Part shown: in pieces, positions 22,520 through 32,649 of the stretch
How the letters are laid out: every line of letters starts with the position of its first letter
How positions within the stretch are numbered: position 1 is the first letter of the stretch
Assembly (NCBI GenBank): GCA_963556695.1
Contig: CAUWAG010000016.1
Coordinates: 62,001 to 126,000, forward strand
Source of the DNA: Anthostomella pinea
Lineage: Eukaryota; Ascomycota; Sordariomycetes; Xylariales; Xylariaceae
Direction: 5' to 3'
DNA: 64,000 bases
Program-made: the position numbers and the translations under genes
The notes under the pieces: model-generated
What the model was told of the DNA's origin: nothing
The model's input: the letters and a program-made list of their open reading frames with translations, nothing else
The model's database searches: none

Positions 22520-24276
22520 ATGTCCGCCCACTTCTACAACAACCCGCCGTCGACGAGCTATATCCCGCCGCCGACGTACCCCTTCAGCGATGCGGCCAGT
22601 TTCGCGCATCACGGTCACCAATATACACAAGGCGGCCAATTCAACACGGCGTCGCCCGGACTAGCTGTGTCGAATGGCGCTGTCGTCCGCACGCGAACCC
22701 AACCTCAACCGCAGCCGGCCGCAGCCTCGCAATCGACGCCCCCTCCCCCCCGCACAACCGGCCAGAAGGATGCGCTCAGTCAAGCCGCCCTCGAAGCGCG
22801 ACTAGCCGCTACGGCGGCAGATGGCAGTGGCAATGCCAAAACCTGGAACTATCCTCATACGCGGGGCTCGAATGTCGTCGACTTCCGGGCGGAGATCGAG
22901 GAAAGAACGAAGAATGGGGAGAGCTGCGATCAAATCGCTGCCGCCCTGATCGCGAAGGGTGTACACACCAGCTCCAAGACGATTAGTCGACAGAGAATCC
23001 TAATGGGCTTACGGAAGAGGGTACGTGGCGTATAATCAGGCTATCATCTTGCTTGGCAAGACACTGATCTCGTGATGAACCACAGGCTGTTCGAAAGGAG
23101 AATCCAAATCGGAAAGCCCCCTACGAGAGAAAGCATGGGCCTCGGAAGGTACAGCCGAAGGTGGTTGCCCAGAAAGAAAGGCAGAGCCAAATAACACAGA
23201 TGACGGAACAGGGTCTCTCAGCCGAGGAAATTGCCAGTATAATGATATCCCGTGGTATGCCACTGGTGAAGGGGGCCTCGACTATCCGCCGCCTTCAATC
23301 GAGTTGGAAGCTGCGTATGGACCCTCACCGTGTCAAAAGAAACGCCCGCCATATGGCCCGGAAGAGGGCGAGACTGGAGCAGAGAGCTGAGTTCGAACGC
23401 TACGCGGCGGAATTGGGGCTCCAAGACTCGGCTGGATGGGTGGCACAGAAAATGTCAGAGCCAGCTGTGCAGCAACTTAGAAAGGACCGTTCACATGTGT
23501 TGATGGGTGAACATGCCCCGAAAAGTGGCGATAGGAAAAATGCCGCCGTGGCGCGTCCCGGCAACCCCCGTGGTTCTGGCAACAAGCAACATCCCAACAA
23601 GTCGACGACCGACGCCGGGCTCGCTACCGCCCACCAGGACTCTGATTTCGACGGCGATTCGAGCGATGAATCATCGGACGATGGCTCACACGCCCAGATT
23701 CAGCGACCAACAAGGAGCAGACCTAGTGGAGGTGCCAGGCCTTCGGAGAACTACAACACGGTCAAGCACCCCGGGGACCCCTCCGACGACAGTGAGAGCG
23801 TGGACTCGGAGTATGAACCGCACCAAAATCTGCCTACAGCAACTCCTAGGTTCGAACCCATGCCTGCCATCTCACCTGTAGGTGGAGGTGACTATCAAGA
23901 TGATTCCGATTACGGCCCCATGATGCAGGACAACGATTATGATGATGATGACGATGCCGAACAGATGGGTGACATAAACTCACCTCAGGACAATACCCAG
24001 GCGCCACCACCAACACAACAACAGCCTCCCGCGCCATCGGTTGCCTTTCCCGCGCCTGTCTTACCAGTCGAAGAAGCAAATGCGAACAAGGAGACTATCG
24101 GCTCTATCAACAGTCAAATTGCCGCAGCCCAGTCATTGAAAGACTTACTGGAGGCCCGGATGAACGGCACGCCCATGAGAGGTAATCTCACCGGCTTGCC
24201 GCCCTCGTTGGCAGACATTGCGGCCGCTCGCAAAGAAGCGAAAACAGCCACCGAAGCCATATTGGCGATGTTGTGA
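22520..24276 (+). CDS. Conserved-looking nuclear/regulatory protein with two HTH-like segments
   Basis: Exons 22520-23020 and 23086-24276 (65-nt intron), 563 aa. The N-terminus is Pro/Gln-rich and disordered. Residues about 118-167 (DFRAEIEERTKNGESCDQIA, then LIAKGVHTSSKTISRQRILM) and about 195-240 (QITQMTEQGLSAEEIASIMI, then SRGMPLVKGASTIRRLQSSW) are two similar helix-turn-helix-like repeats split by the intron. A basic stretch (RVKRNARHMARKRARLEQRA) could be a nuclear localisation signal. After that come acidic Ser/Asp-rich and Pro-rich tracts and a short C-terminal helix. I infer DNA or chromatin binding; no named family recognised. Confidence 0.8.
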
Positions 24277-25410
24277 TACCCCTTTGCAATGATGAAAGCG
24301 AACCACGGCAGCAATACCTTTAATATCCGTACTTGTAGTACAATAGGCAACAGGCGGGTTTCAAGGGTGAGGCTTCCTGAGCTCGGTGTAGAGCTATTGT
24401 ATGATACCCCTTTATCACTTTCATAGTTCAACTATGCGATACAGCTATGTACGTAGGTTCTAGTGAATCCAGTCGCACACGGCCTTTTTACACTGTGGGT
24501 GTTTCATGATGCGATGGTGTTGGTCATCTGGGAGTATGATGGCCAAATTCGGCAGATTCTTCCCGTGTCGTCCTCAACTCTCCGTCCAGACACAGCGTGG
24601 ACGTCCTCGCACATTTCTTGCTTGACAAGATTTAGCCGGTATTCCAGCCCATGATGGTGCCATGGCCGCAAACTTGCCCGCCGTTGCATATTTCAGTCTT
24701 CCTCTCAAACTCGGCAGTTGATTGCACGCAGCAAGCCCCAGCTTGTATGGTGGTGGCGGTGGCAATAGCACAGACGAGGGCGTCCGCTCGAGGGTTTTTC
24801 CATTCTCTTAGTTCACGCTCCGCTTCAACGTCCCCGTCTTGGAAGCACAAGCGGGTTTCGCTCGGCCTCCGCAGCTTCGACGAGCACCGAGTCGTGGTTA
24901 ATCCGTTGGCTTCCTAGGCACCGTTCTTTTTTTATTTTTTTCCTCTCGCTTCCGCTCTGGTTTTGTCCCCCACTTTCCGAAGCAAAGTGAAAAGCGCTCG
25001 CGGTGGGTCCCTCCCTTGAGCCAACTGGTATGTGAGACAAGGTTTATCAAGCTGGAGATAGGCGATAGTAGCATGAACGCAACCTAGACCTCTGTCGTAG
25101 ACGGTGATGACGTGGTCTGCGGCATGGTGCCGACTCCATTACGGAGGACGGAGCGGGGTTTTTGACGTGACGCGCTCGGGTTTAGACAGGATTAACGCCA
25201 TTACCCCTTACCGCCATCTTCCATCTTCCCTTCTTCAACGTCCATCCTCCCTAAGAATCACCTAGACTGTCTATATAAAGGCAGTTACTTCGCAATCAGA
25301 GAGGAGAGAAGAGAGAGCAGACGCGACCAGCTGCATCTTTGAATCGTGAAGACACTGAATGGTCCGCACATCTTCTGCGCCCCTTAGCTACCTATGTAGT
25401 TGTGGAGATC
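24277..25410. other. Intergenic; possible remnant of a Cys-rich frame on the minus strand
   Basis: On the minus strand (24630-24790) one frame reads ALVCAIATATTIQAGACCVQ then AEFERKTEICNGGQVCGHG, like a signal peptide plus cysteine-rich mature start. It meets a TAA and lacks a convincing ATG. I do not call a gene. The last 150 bases are the promoter of the aldo/keto reductase. Confidence 0.3.
25272..25279 (+). promoter_or_regulatory. TATA box (TATATAAA) of the aldo/keto reductase gene
   Basis: Perfect TATATAAA 132 bp upstream of ATG 25411, followed by a purine-rich GAGAGGAGAGAAGAGAGAGC leader. This is one of the few clear TATA boxes in the window and suggests an inducible promoter. Confidence 0.6.
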
Positions 25411-26553
25411 ATGGCTTCAAAGTACCCTCAGCGCAAGATTGGCGACGATTCCGTCAGTGCCCTCGGCCTCGGTTGCATGGGAATGAGCTTCGGTTATACC
25501 TCCTTCGGCGGATTCGATAATGAAGAGTCATTCAAGGTTCTCACCACAGCGGCCGATATGGGCATCACCTTCTGGGACACCTCCGACCTCTACGGGCCCT
25601 TCACGTACGTCGCTTCGCTTGCTGGACTCATATTAATAACCTGATGCTGACCTAGTGCAGCAACGAGCAATTGATTGGAAAATGGTTCCAGGAGACGGGC
25701 CGCAGAGACGACATCTTCCTCGCCACCAAGTTCGCCAACAGGTTCGTCGACGGCAAGATGGTAGTATGCGGAGACCCGGAATACGTGAAGCAAGCCTGCC
25801 AGGCGAGCTTGGAACGCCTACAGACAGACCGCATCGACCTGTACTACCAGCATCGCGTAGACCCTAAAGTTCCGATCGAGCACACCGTCCAGGCCATGGC
25901 GGAGCTCAAGAAGGAGGGCAAGATCCGCTATCTGGGTCTATCGGAGTGCTCCGCCCGCAGTCTGCGGCGGGCGCACAAGGTCCACCCCATCGCCGCCGCG
26001 CAGATGGAGTACTCGCCCTTCGCGCTGGAGATCGAGTCCGACCAGACCCAGTTGCTGAAGACTGCCCGAGAGCTTGGCGTGAAGCTGGTGGCGTATTCTC
26101 CGCTTGGCCGCGGCTTCCTGACCGGCTCGATCAAGAGCCGGGATGACTTTGATGAGAAGGATGGTCGAAGAAACCATCCTCGCTTCTCCGAGGAGAACTT
26201 CAAGGACAATTTGCACCTCACAAATCTCATCGCGTCCATCGCGAAGCACAAGGGCGTTACTCCGGGCCAGCTCACTATAGCTTGGGTCCTAGCGCAGGGC
26301 GATGGTGAGTCGCCACGATCTTTTTCAACTCCCGTTGCGCTGACTAATCATCGCAATAGATATCATCCCTATTCCAGGCACGAAACATGTCAAGTATCTC
26401 GAGGAGAACGCCAAGGCTGCCACAGTCAAGCTCTCCGACGAGGAAGAAGCCAAGATAAGGAAGGCCATTGAGAGCGTGGGCGGCTCGAGAGGGGCTCGAT
26501 ACCCCGAGGCAATGATGGGCGCGTTATTTGGGGACAGCACTGAACTGAAGTGA
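25411..26553 (+). CDS. Aldo/keto reductase
   Basis: NADPH-dependent reductase of carbonyl compounds, AKR fold, 343 aa, cytosolic. Exons 25411-25604, 25661-26304 and 26360-26553 with consistent phases. The catalytic tetrad is visible: Asp56 and Tyr61 in FWDTSDLYG, Lys88 in FLATKFA, His129 in LYYQHRVDP. The loop YSPLGRGFLTG and the cofactor region IIPIPGTKHVKYLEENAKAA match AKR13/YakC-like enzymes. An ATG 72 nt upstream is in the same frame, but I prefer 25411 because the encoded stretch before it is not conserved-looking. Intact. Confidence 0.93.
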
Positions 26554-27539
26554 ATGAGAAGCTGGGGATCAGGGGCTAGGTACTGAGGAAACTGTCTCCA
26601 TGCGTTTTCAATATCGGTTACACGTGGTTCCTGATCCTGGTCGGTCCTGTGTACGACTAAGAGCGATCAACCAAATCAGTTGTTACTAGGCCATTAGAAA
26701 ATACATATATACAGTGCCCGATTGCCAACATGATAGTATGGGAGCCATTGGTACCTCTGATGACCTTTGGAAGGGGCACTTGTATACGTGGGACAGCAGT
26801 AGAAGGGAAATAGCGCATGCGGTGGACCATGAACAGAGCATGTACTCGACGCTGTAGCTGGTCTTCGAATGAAAGAAATGATCCCATAGGCTTCCAGACT
26901 TGTAGTATTGTGACTGAATTTGACCACGCAATCAGCAGCATGTCAGAATATTATATTTCATGGTGAACACAGTTGTGCTGGCCGGGACTCTATCTTCAGA
27001 AAGATCACGAGTTACGATGAGCTGCCTATAAGGTAGTCTGGACAGCCATGAATGTATTGGAAACCAGAGACAGTGGTATGGGGTGGATGATGGTTTCATG
27101 GTTGTATAGATCAGCCCATATGTCTAGGGCTGTCATCTAGTACTAAATATACACTTTGGACACAAGGTCGGGCCTATCCTCTGATCTGCTGGATGAAGCT
27201 CCTTTCACTTCCCTGCAACCAAAGCTTCCTCTCAGTCCCCTTCACACTCTTCACCTGCTGCCAGCTATAGTCCACACCTGACAGGCACCTTGGTTCTCAC
27301 AAATTAGTTGTGGAAATCAGGGGGCAAGACATGTGGTGGTTTAGAAAATGGGATGATGATTGGTCAGTGTCTCATCTATGGTTCCGCGCGGGATTCCCAT
27401 CTAAGTACATGTATAGGAGCCCCTTAATCCCCGGCTACCTAACACCTGACAACGGATCTGCCAGGCAACACCCCGAATGCTGTCCCTTTCAGCTGCAGCC
27501 ACCTGTAGACACACCTAACAGGCACCAATATTCCTTACA
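26554..27539. other. Intergenic, AT-richer
   Basis: No gene. Two diverged copies of a block of about 60 bp containing ACACCT(G/A)ACAGGCACC lie at about 27245-27305 and 27480-27545. The second overlaps the 3' end of the F-box-like pseudogene. Confidence 0.4.
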
Positions 27540-28877
27540 TCAGTTGATGTAGTCGTCATGGTCAATGCCGGTCTTACGCCCCCAACCACCGCGCGAGAAC
27601 TGTCGTTGCTCGACAAGTTGGTCAGCAAGGACCTCTTGCAGCTCGGCGGTGGTTGGAAGCCGCCCTCCGGCCTGCCACTCGAGCTTGTCCCGTCCCCAAA
27701 ATACGAACGCCCAATTCGTCATCACCGGCTCACAGTGGAAGCAGCTGTACGCGCCCCGAGCGAGCATCGGGATCTCCTCTTCCTCAAAGCCCTGAGAAAG
27801 CGTATGGAGCCATGAGTCCTGAGGATCGGTATCGCCATCCTCGTGGAAGGTGTCAAGGATTTCTGTGACATCAAGGCTGACAATTCCATCGATGTTGCGT
27901 AGGTAGAGACCGTCAGATTCGGTGTGCCAGGTCGTCCTTCTGCAGTCGCCAGTCTGTTGCTGTTTGAAAAGAGTGATCGCACGCTAAGTCGATTGCTCGA
28001 CACTGGGCCGAGCCTCGAAGCTGTATAGGTCGACCAGGCCACGATTGATGACAAACTTCGTCAGGGTCTCTGTATCTATGTAATACATGTGCTCGTTCTC
28101 GTCATCATTGACGACTATTTTAGAATTAGCATGCCATACGAGCTAAGTGACAGGAATCCTTTGCTTACCATCTTCAACATGGCCGACCAAGAAAGTCTGC
28201 AGACATCGGACTTGCTGAAGCTCCCTAGGAGCGAATTGCACCCAAAAGTGCCCGAACACCCCCTGGACTGGAGAGTCCCAAGAACGATAGGTATCTATGG
28301 GGAACATGTGGCAAACAAGTTGCAGTATATACAGCGCCTTGCTGAATCGGTGGATCTCCTGGACGGATGGAGAGGAGAGCTTCTTGGGTGCCCTTGAAGA
28401 CCAATGCCGGGTAGTTCTGGGCTCCTTGGTCAAAGCGCGCTCGGAGAGGCAGTTTGCGTAGAGGGAGACGGCTGCCTGAGTTCTGAGGAGCTGGCCGGCG
28501 GACTTGAACGTGGGCTCAAATGATGCCGCATTGGTCACCATTCCTCCGGGGGTGATGCAGTGGCGAACGAGCGCGTCAAGATGAGACACAACTCCCTCGG
28601 TTGCCGTGACCGGCTCGCCCTTCTCGTTTCGAGTGAGTTTGGCGGTGGCAGCCGCGACATGATGATGAGCGACAGCGATGGGAAGTAGCTCAGGGCCGAT
28701 GGCCGTGTTGATCAATCCGCGGACGATGCCCTCCTGGTTGCTCACAACGAGTTCGAAGAAGGTGGGACCAGTGAGAGCAAGACGGACGACAACATCTGTG
28801 TGGCCGAGATGATTGATGACGAGCAACTTCAACTCATTGGGGAGAAGTTCCAGACCAGATCGGCGGTCTGCGTTCAT
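27540..28877 (-). pseudogene. F-box-like protein, paralogue 1, one premature stop
   Basis: Exons 28169-28877 and 27540-28114 (54-nt intron). N-terminus MNADRRSGLELLPNELKLLV followed by LALTGPTFFELV has the F-box-like Leu-Pro-x-Glu start. Codon 280 of 427 is TAG (27984-27986), and the same frame is clean before and after it. After it the frame reads TWHTESDGLYLRNIDGIVSL, FHCEPVMTNWAFVFWGRDKL and the end GRKTGIDHDDYIN. The exon junction, phase and length match the paralogue at 34051-35375, which has no stop at this place. CAG-to-TAG (C-to-T at CpA) explains it. F-box proteins select substrates for SCF ubiquitin ligases; here the role is only inferred from the N-terminus. Confidence 0.8.
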
Positions 28878-29037
28878 TCTGCCACATGAGTCAAGTCAGA
28901 TATGATTTAGCGGGCTACTGGGGGGAAGCGGGATTCTTGATGGATCTCAGACTTACCTCATGAAAGCAGAGTGGACCGCCATGGGAGAAGTGATAGTCGT
29001 AGACATGATGGAATATGACGACTGGGTCAAGATACGT

Positions 29038-29235
29038 GTCGAGTCGAATCTGGTATGTGCAGAAGACGACGACGGGTTCAGGATATGGGTCGAGTCGAAT
29101 CTGGTATGTGCAGAAGACGACGACGGGTTCAGGATATGGGTCGAGTCGAATCTGGTATGTGCAGAAGACGACAGGATCAGGATATGGGTGTCGAGTCGAG
29201 TCTGGTATGTGCAGAAGATGACCGTGGGGTTGAGG
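29038..29235. repeat. Minisatellite, about 4 copies of a 51-bp unit
   Basis: Copies start at 29038, 29089, 29140 and about 29190, each with TCGAATCTGGTATGTGCAGA and GGTTCAGGATATGG. A fifth, degenerate copy lies at 29251-29288. The array sits 160-410 bp upstream of the F-box-like paralogue 1 start, so it is probably in its promoter or leader. Confidence 0.85.
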
Positions 29236-29559
29236 TGAGATGAAACGATGCGAAGAGCCGAATCTGGTACGTTCAGAAGACGGCGACGTGAAGGTGAAAT
29301 GAAGGGATGAAGAAGATGATGTGGTGTCTTTGGCGTTATATAGTAGGAAAAACAAGTGCGTTTTCGGGAGTGACTCGAGACAAATACTTCAGCTTCAGAC
29401 TTGTTGCGAGGTTGCGGAGGGAAGGGAGGGAAGGGAGGTCTGGGGGAGGGACCCCCTCCTCAAGTAGTTCTCTGGGGATATACTGATTGTTCACAATCAG
29501 TAAATCTGGTTACTGATTGCGCGTAGCAACTGCCTGTGCATTGACCTTTTTGGCGTGGT

Positions 29560-29880
29560 GATGCCCCTTTTGGTGTGCGAAAGGGGGGAGGCTGGGGCAA
29601 CCAACACCTAATCTGGCGCATTTTCCATCTACTGATCCCGTCGATTTTTCTGATTGGTCAGAAATAAATCTGTACACTTCTATTTTTAGACGAGTTACTG
29701 ATTCTGACCTTGATTACTTCAAGATCAGGCCCCCTGTGGTGTGCGAAAGGGGGAAGTCGGTCGTCTGACCTTGCACCTTCTTCACTGCTGATTCCGTCCA
29801 TTTTCTTAATTGGGCAGAATTAAATCTGCGCATTCCTATTTTTGGACGAGGCTACTACGATACGGTTCAAATCGCAGGTA
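29560..29880. repeat. Tandem pair of diverged units of about 164 bp
   Basis: Both units start with CCCC(T)TTTGGTGTGCGAAAGGGGG-like sequence (about 29565 and 29729). They share the order TGATTCCGTC, TTTTCT.ATTGG.CAGAA, TAAATCTG and CTATTTTT.GACGAG. No coding potential; possibly remains of a MITE or transposon end. Confidence 0.65.
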
Positions 29881-29998
29881 CTACCGATTGATCCGTGATC
29901 TGTGATCCGTGATCTGTATTCAGGCAAGAAAGGGGTGATCCTGTCAGCCACCCTCAGCTGGCATGCAGCTGCGGGGCTCGTGCCCCACCGCTGGAGTA

Positions 29999-31366
29999 CA
30001 CTAACCCCACACAAGTCTCCGTACGGCCCCATCCACACACCGTCACCACCACATTCACTGCTTAATTGCGAAGGCATCACGAGGCCGAAAATTATAACAA
30101 AATATGTATTTGATAGCGGTTTAATAGTGGTTATACCAGCCGCGCGGCCGGACCACTGCGGCAATCCGATCAGGGAGAGATTTGATGAGCTTTTTCAGGA
30201 GGTCAGGATCCAATTCTGACCACGCGGCTTGGATTATCTCTCTAGTCCATGCCTAGTGAACGATATTGTCCTTTAGGTCTTAAAAATAAGGCTCTATTTC
30301 CCTTATTTTTTTTAGAGCTGCCTAAACGTGCTCGATAGGGTTTAAATTGGGGCTGTGAGGAGGCCAGTCGATAGTCCAGATCCCGTGCTCTTCTAACCAC
30401 TCTGGCAAGCCTCCTTTAACATGCATAAGAGCATTATCTTGTTAAAAAAGGTCCCCTGCCTCATAGAACGGAAGAAGACCTTCCTTTAGTACCTATTAAT
30501 AGCGCCTAGCAAAAACTCCTTTGTGTGATAAATCCAGATCTCTTTTATAAAAGACCAGCTTGCCTAAGCCACTTTTGTAATCATGTAATCACATCAAACC
30601 ACAAATTATTATTGAAATACGAGCTCTCCCGTGGCTCTGTAGATTCATGAGATCCTTATGGTACCATTTGTTGGAGAGGCGAATGACCTATTTGCCAGGT
30701 CTATCGGGATCATTCTGGATAATGTATTTATCGGAGAAGAGGGCTATTATCAACTCCTTTTGAGCGTGTTGAATGCGGTATTTTTGCACTCAAACAAGCT
30801 GTCTCGCGGCGTCATCCTCCGTGAGAAGGATTTGTTTTGTTGTGTGCCATTTATTGAGGCTGTGGCAGCGGAGAGTCCTCACTATGGTCTCTGTGTGGCA
30901 GGTAACACGTGCTTTGGCTTTGAGCGCCTCTCACGAAAGATGAGGGTACCTCTGTGCCAAATTGACCAGATGGCGTTCTTGCCCATGTAAAAGAAGCCTA
31001 GGGAGCTAAGAAGCCTAGGGAGCTAAGAAGCCTAGGAGCTCCTTTTCTTTGCGCAGTGCGCATGGTTTTGGTAGTAATGATATGCGAGCAAATTTCAGAG
31101 ATAGTTTCGACGTGTTCTGTGCTGTAAGCGCGTGTGACATCCCTACGACTGCGGCCTTCTGCGCGTGCCGTGATAATGCCTGTACGCGCCTCCAAAGTAA
31201 ATTCATTATTTATTTAACAAGTGCTGTTCAAAATGGTACATATTTTGTTAATATCTATAGCAAACTGATTTTATTATGAATTATCGCAAGATGAGGGTGT
31301 CGCGTTGTTATTTTGGTCAGAAGATTGAATTAGGGCTAGCGTACGGAGACTTATGTGGGACAAGTG
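29999..31366 (-). mobile_element. Tc1-like DNA transposon, copy A, transposase dead
   Basis: 1368 bp flanked by TA. Terminal inverted repeats of about 28 bp start CACTAACCCC (left) and CACTTGTCCC (right, complemented) and share AAGTCTCCGTACG. The transposase remnant reads leftward. An N-terminal HTH-like piece (IITARAEGRSRRDVTRAYST) lies near 31195-31060. The DDE part DWPPHSPNLNPIEHV, typical of Tc1/mariner, lies near 30320-30370, and LFxQDNALMHVKGG, containing the second Asp, lies nearby. Frames are broken by shifts and stops. A 17-bp unit (AAGCCTAGGGAGCTAAG) occurs twice plus a partial copy from 30994. Rightward open frames in this segment are antisense shadows. Confidence 0.88.
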
Positions 31367-32649
31367 TACCTGGCGCCTGCCACCATTAGACAGGACCACA
31401 CACCAATATTCACCTTCTGATATAGCCCGTTAATTTTGCCAGACGCAAATCCAAATCTAGGATCGGCGCCATGTTAGATGGAGCACAAGGATCAGAAGAA
31501 CAATCAGCTTAGCGTGTGTATTGAATAGACGTAGCAATTTTCGTGATCCAACGGATCACGGCAGTGATGCAGAATGAAGCAAGGAGTCGGGCTTGATTCA
31601 AGTTTTGGATGGCCTGCTTCAGGGTCAGAGCCATCTTTTCAGCTTCGTCTGTCACAGCTTCATCGCCCGAGTTTCACAAGAAAGGCAGATCAACGAGGGG
31701 AGGTTGCCAATCTCACGGCATACAATGCTTTAGAGGAGTTGCTCAGGGGCTCAGACCACGTTGGGTCCCACTTTTGTGCAGACATACACTGTAAAGCTCG
31801 TAATTCTACCAAGATCAACACCAACCTCTTAAAATAATTAGAATCAATCAATTATCTTCAACCAATGATAATTCAACGTTTGAGGCACCTTCCCTTTCTA
31901 ATCGGTTTTATTGGTAGTTGTACAATCAGCCAGACCTCCCCCCTTTCTTACATAAGAAAAGGAGTTAAAGAAGGGGCACCTCCCCTCGACCTCCCTCCGC
32001 TTTCTCAATCTTTAGCACAACTTTCTATCATGTCTTAGCTTAATGGTTCTTTCTACAGTCTTTCCTTAGAAGCCCGCCTTGTTGCTCTCATTGTCGATAC
32101 GATAAGCACACTCTTGTCGATCCTCTCTGAAGTCCATATATACGGTCATCGTCGCCCTCTTTTCGTCCTTAACCATTCTGTTGATCTGGATATGTACTCC
32201 ATCTCATTTAATCCACCTCATTCACCTCGAGCTTGTCTGGCGACCTGGATACATACACCCTCTCAACCACTTCATCTCCTTTACCTTCCTGTTGACCTGG
32301 ATACGTACTCTATCTCGACCACTTCATATTATTCTCTAGCCTGAGCTCGTCTGTCTGCCTAGATACATACTCCATTTAAACCACTTTTGTCTCTATCTCC
32401 TTTCCCACCTTTGACATATAGAGATTTAGATACATACTCTATCTCGCAACCCGAGCTCCATACCCGGTGTTCGATACTCATCCCGCATTGACTTCTTTGC
32501 GATCGCAATTACCAATAATTCGACTCTTCCATATATTGTTACCTGCAGTCAGCTTGAGCTTACCGCAACCTGTATTAACACAAAGATGTTCTCTACAACA
32601 ACCGCTGTTCAGGCGGTAGAGACTGCTACTATCAGATATATCTACTCTA
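31367..32649. other. Segment between the two inverted transposons
   Basis: About 1.28 kb, AT-rich, with no supported gene. Its right part holds about five decayed copies (32165-32460) of a unit of about 55-60 bp built on CCTGGATACGTACTCTATCT and ACCACTTCAT. It may be host sequence or an older element; I see no terminal repeats of its own. Confidence 0.5.

Noticed and set aside
30658..30990. 110-codon frame present in both transposon copies
   Set aside because: It lies antisense to the transposase remnant; conservation between copies only reflects their near identity.
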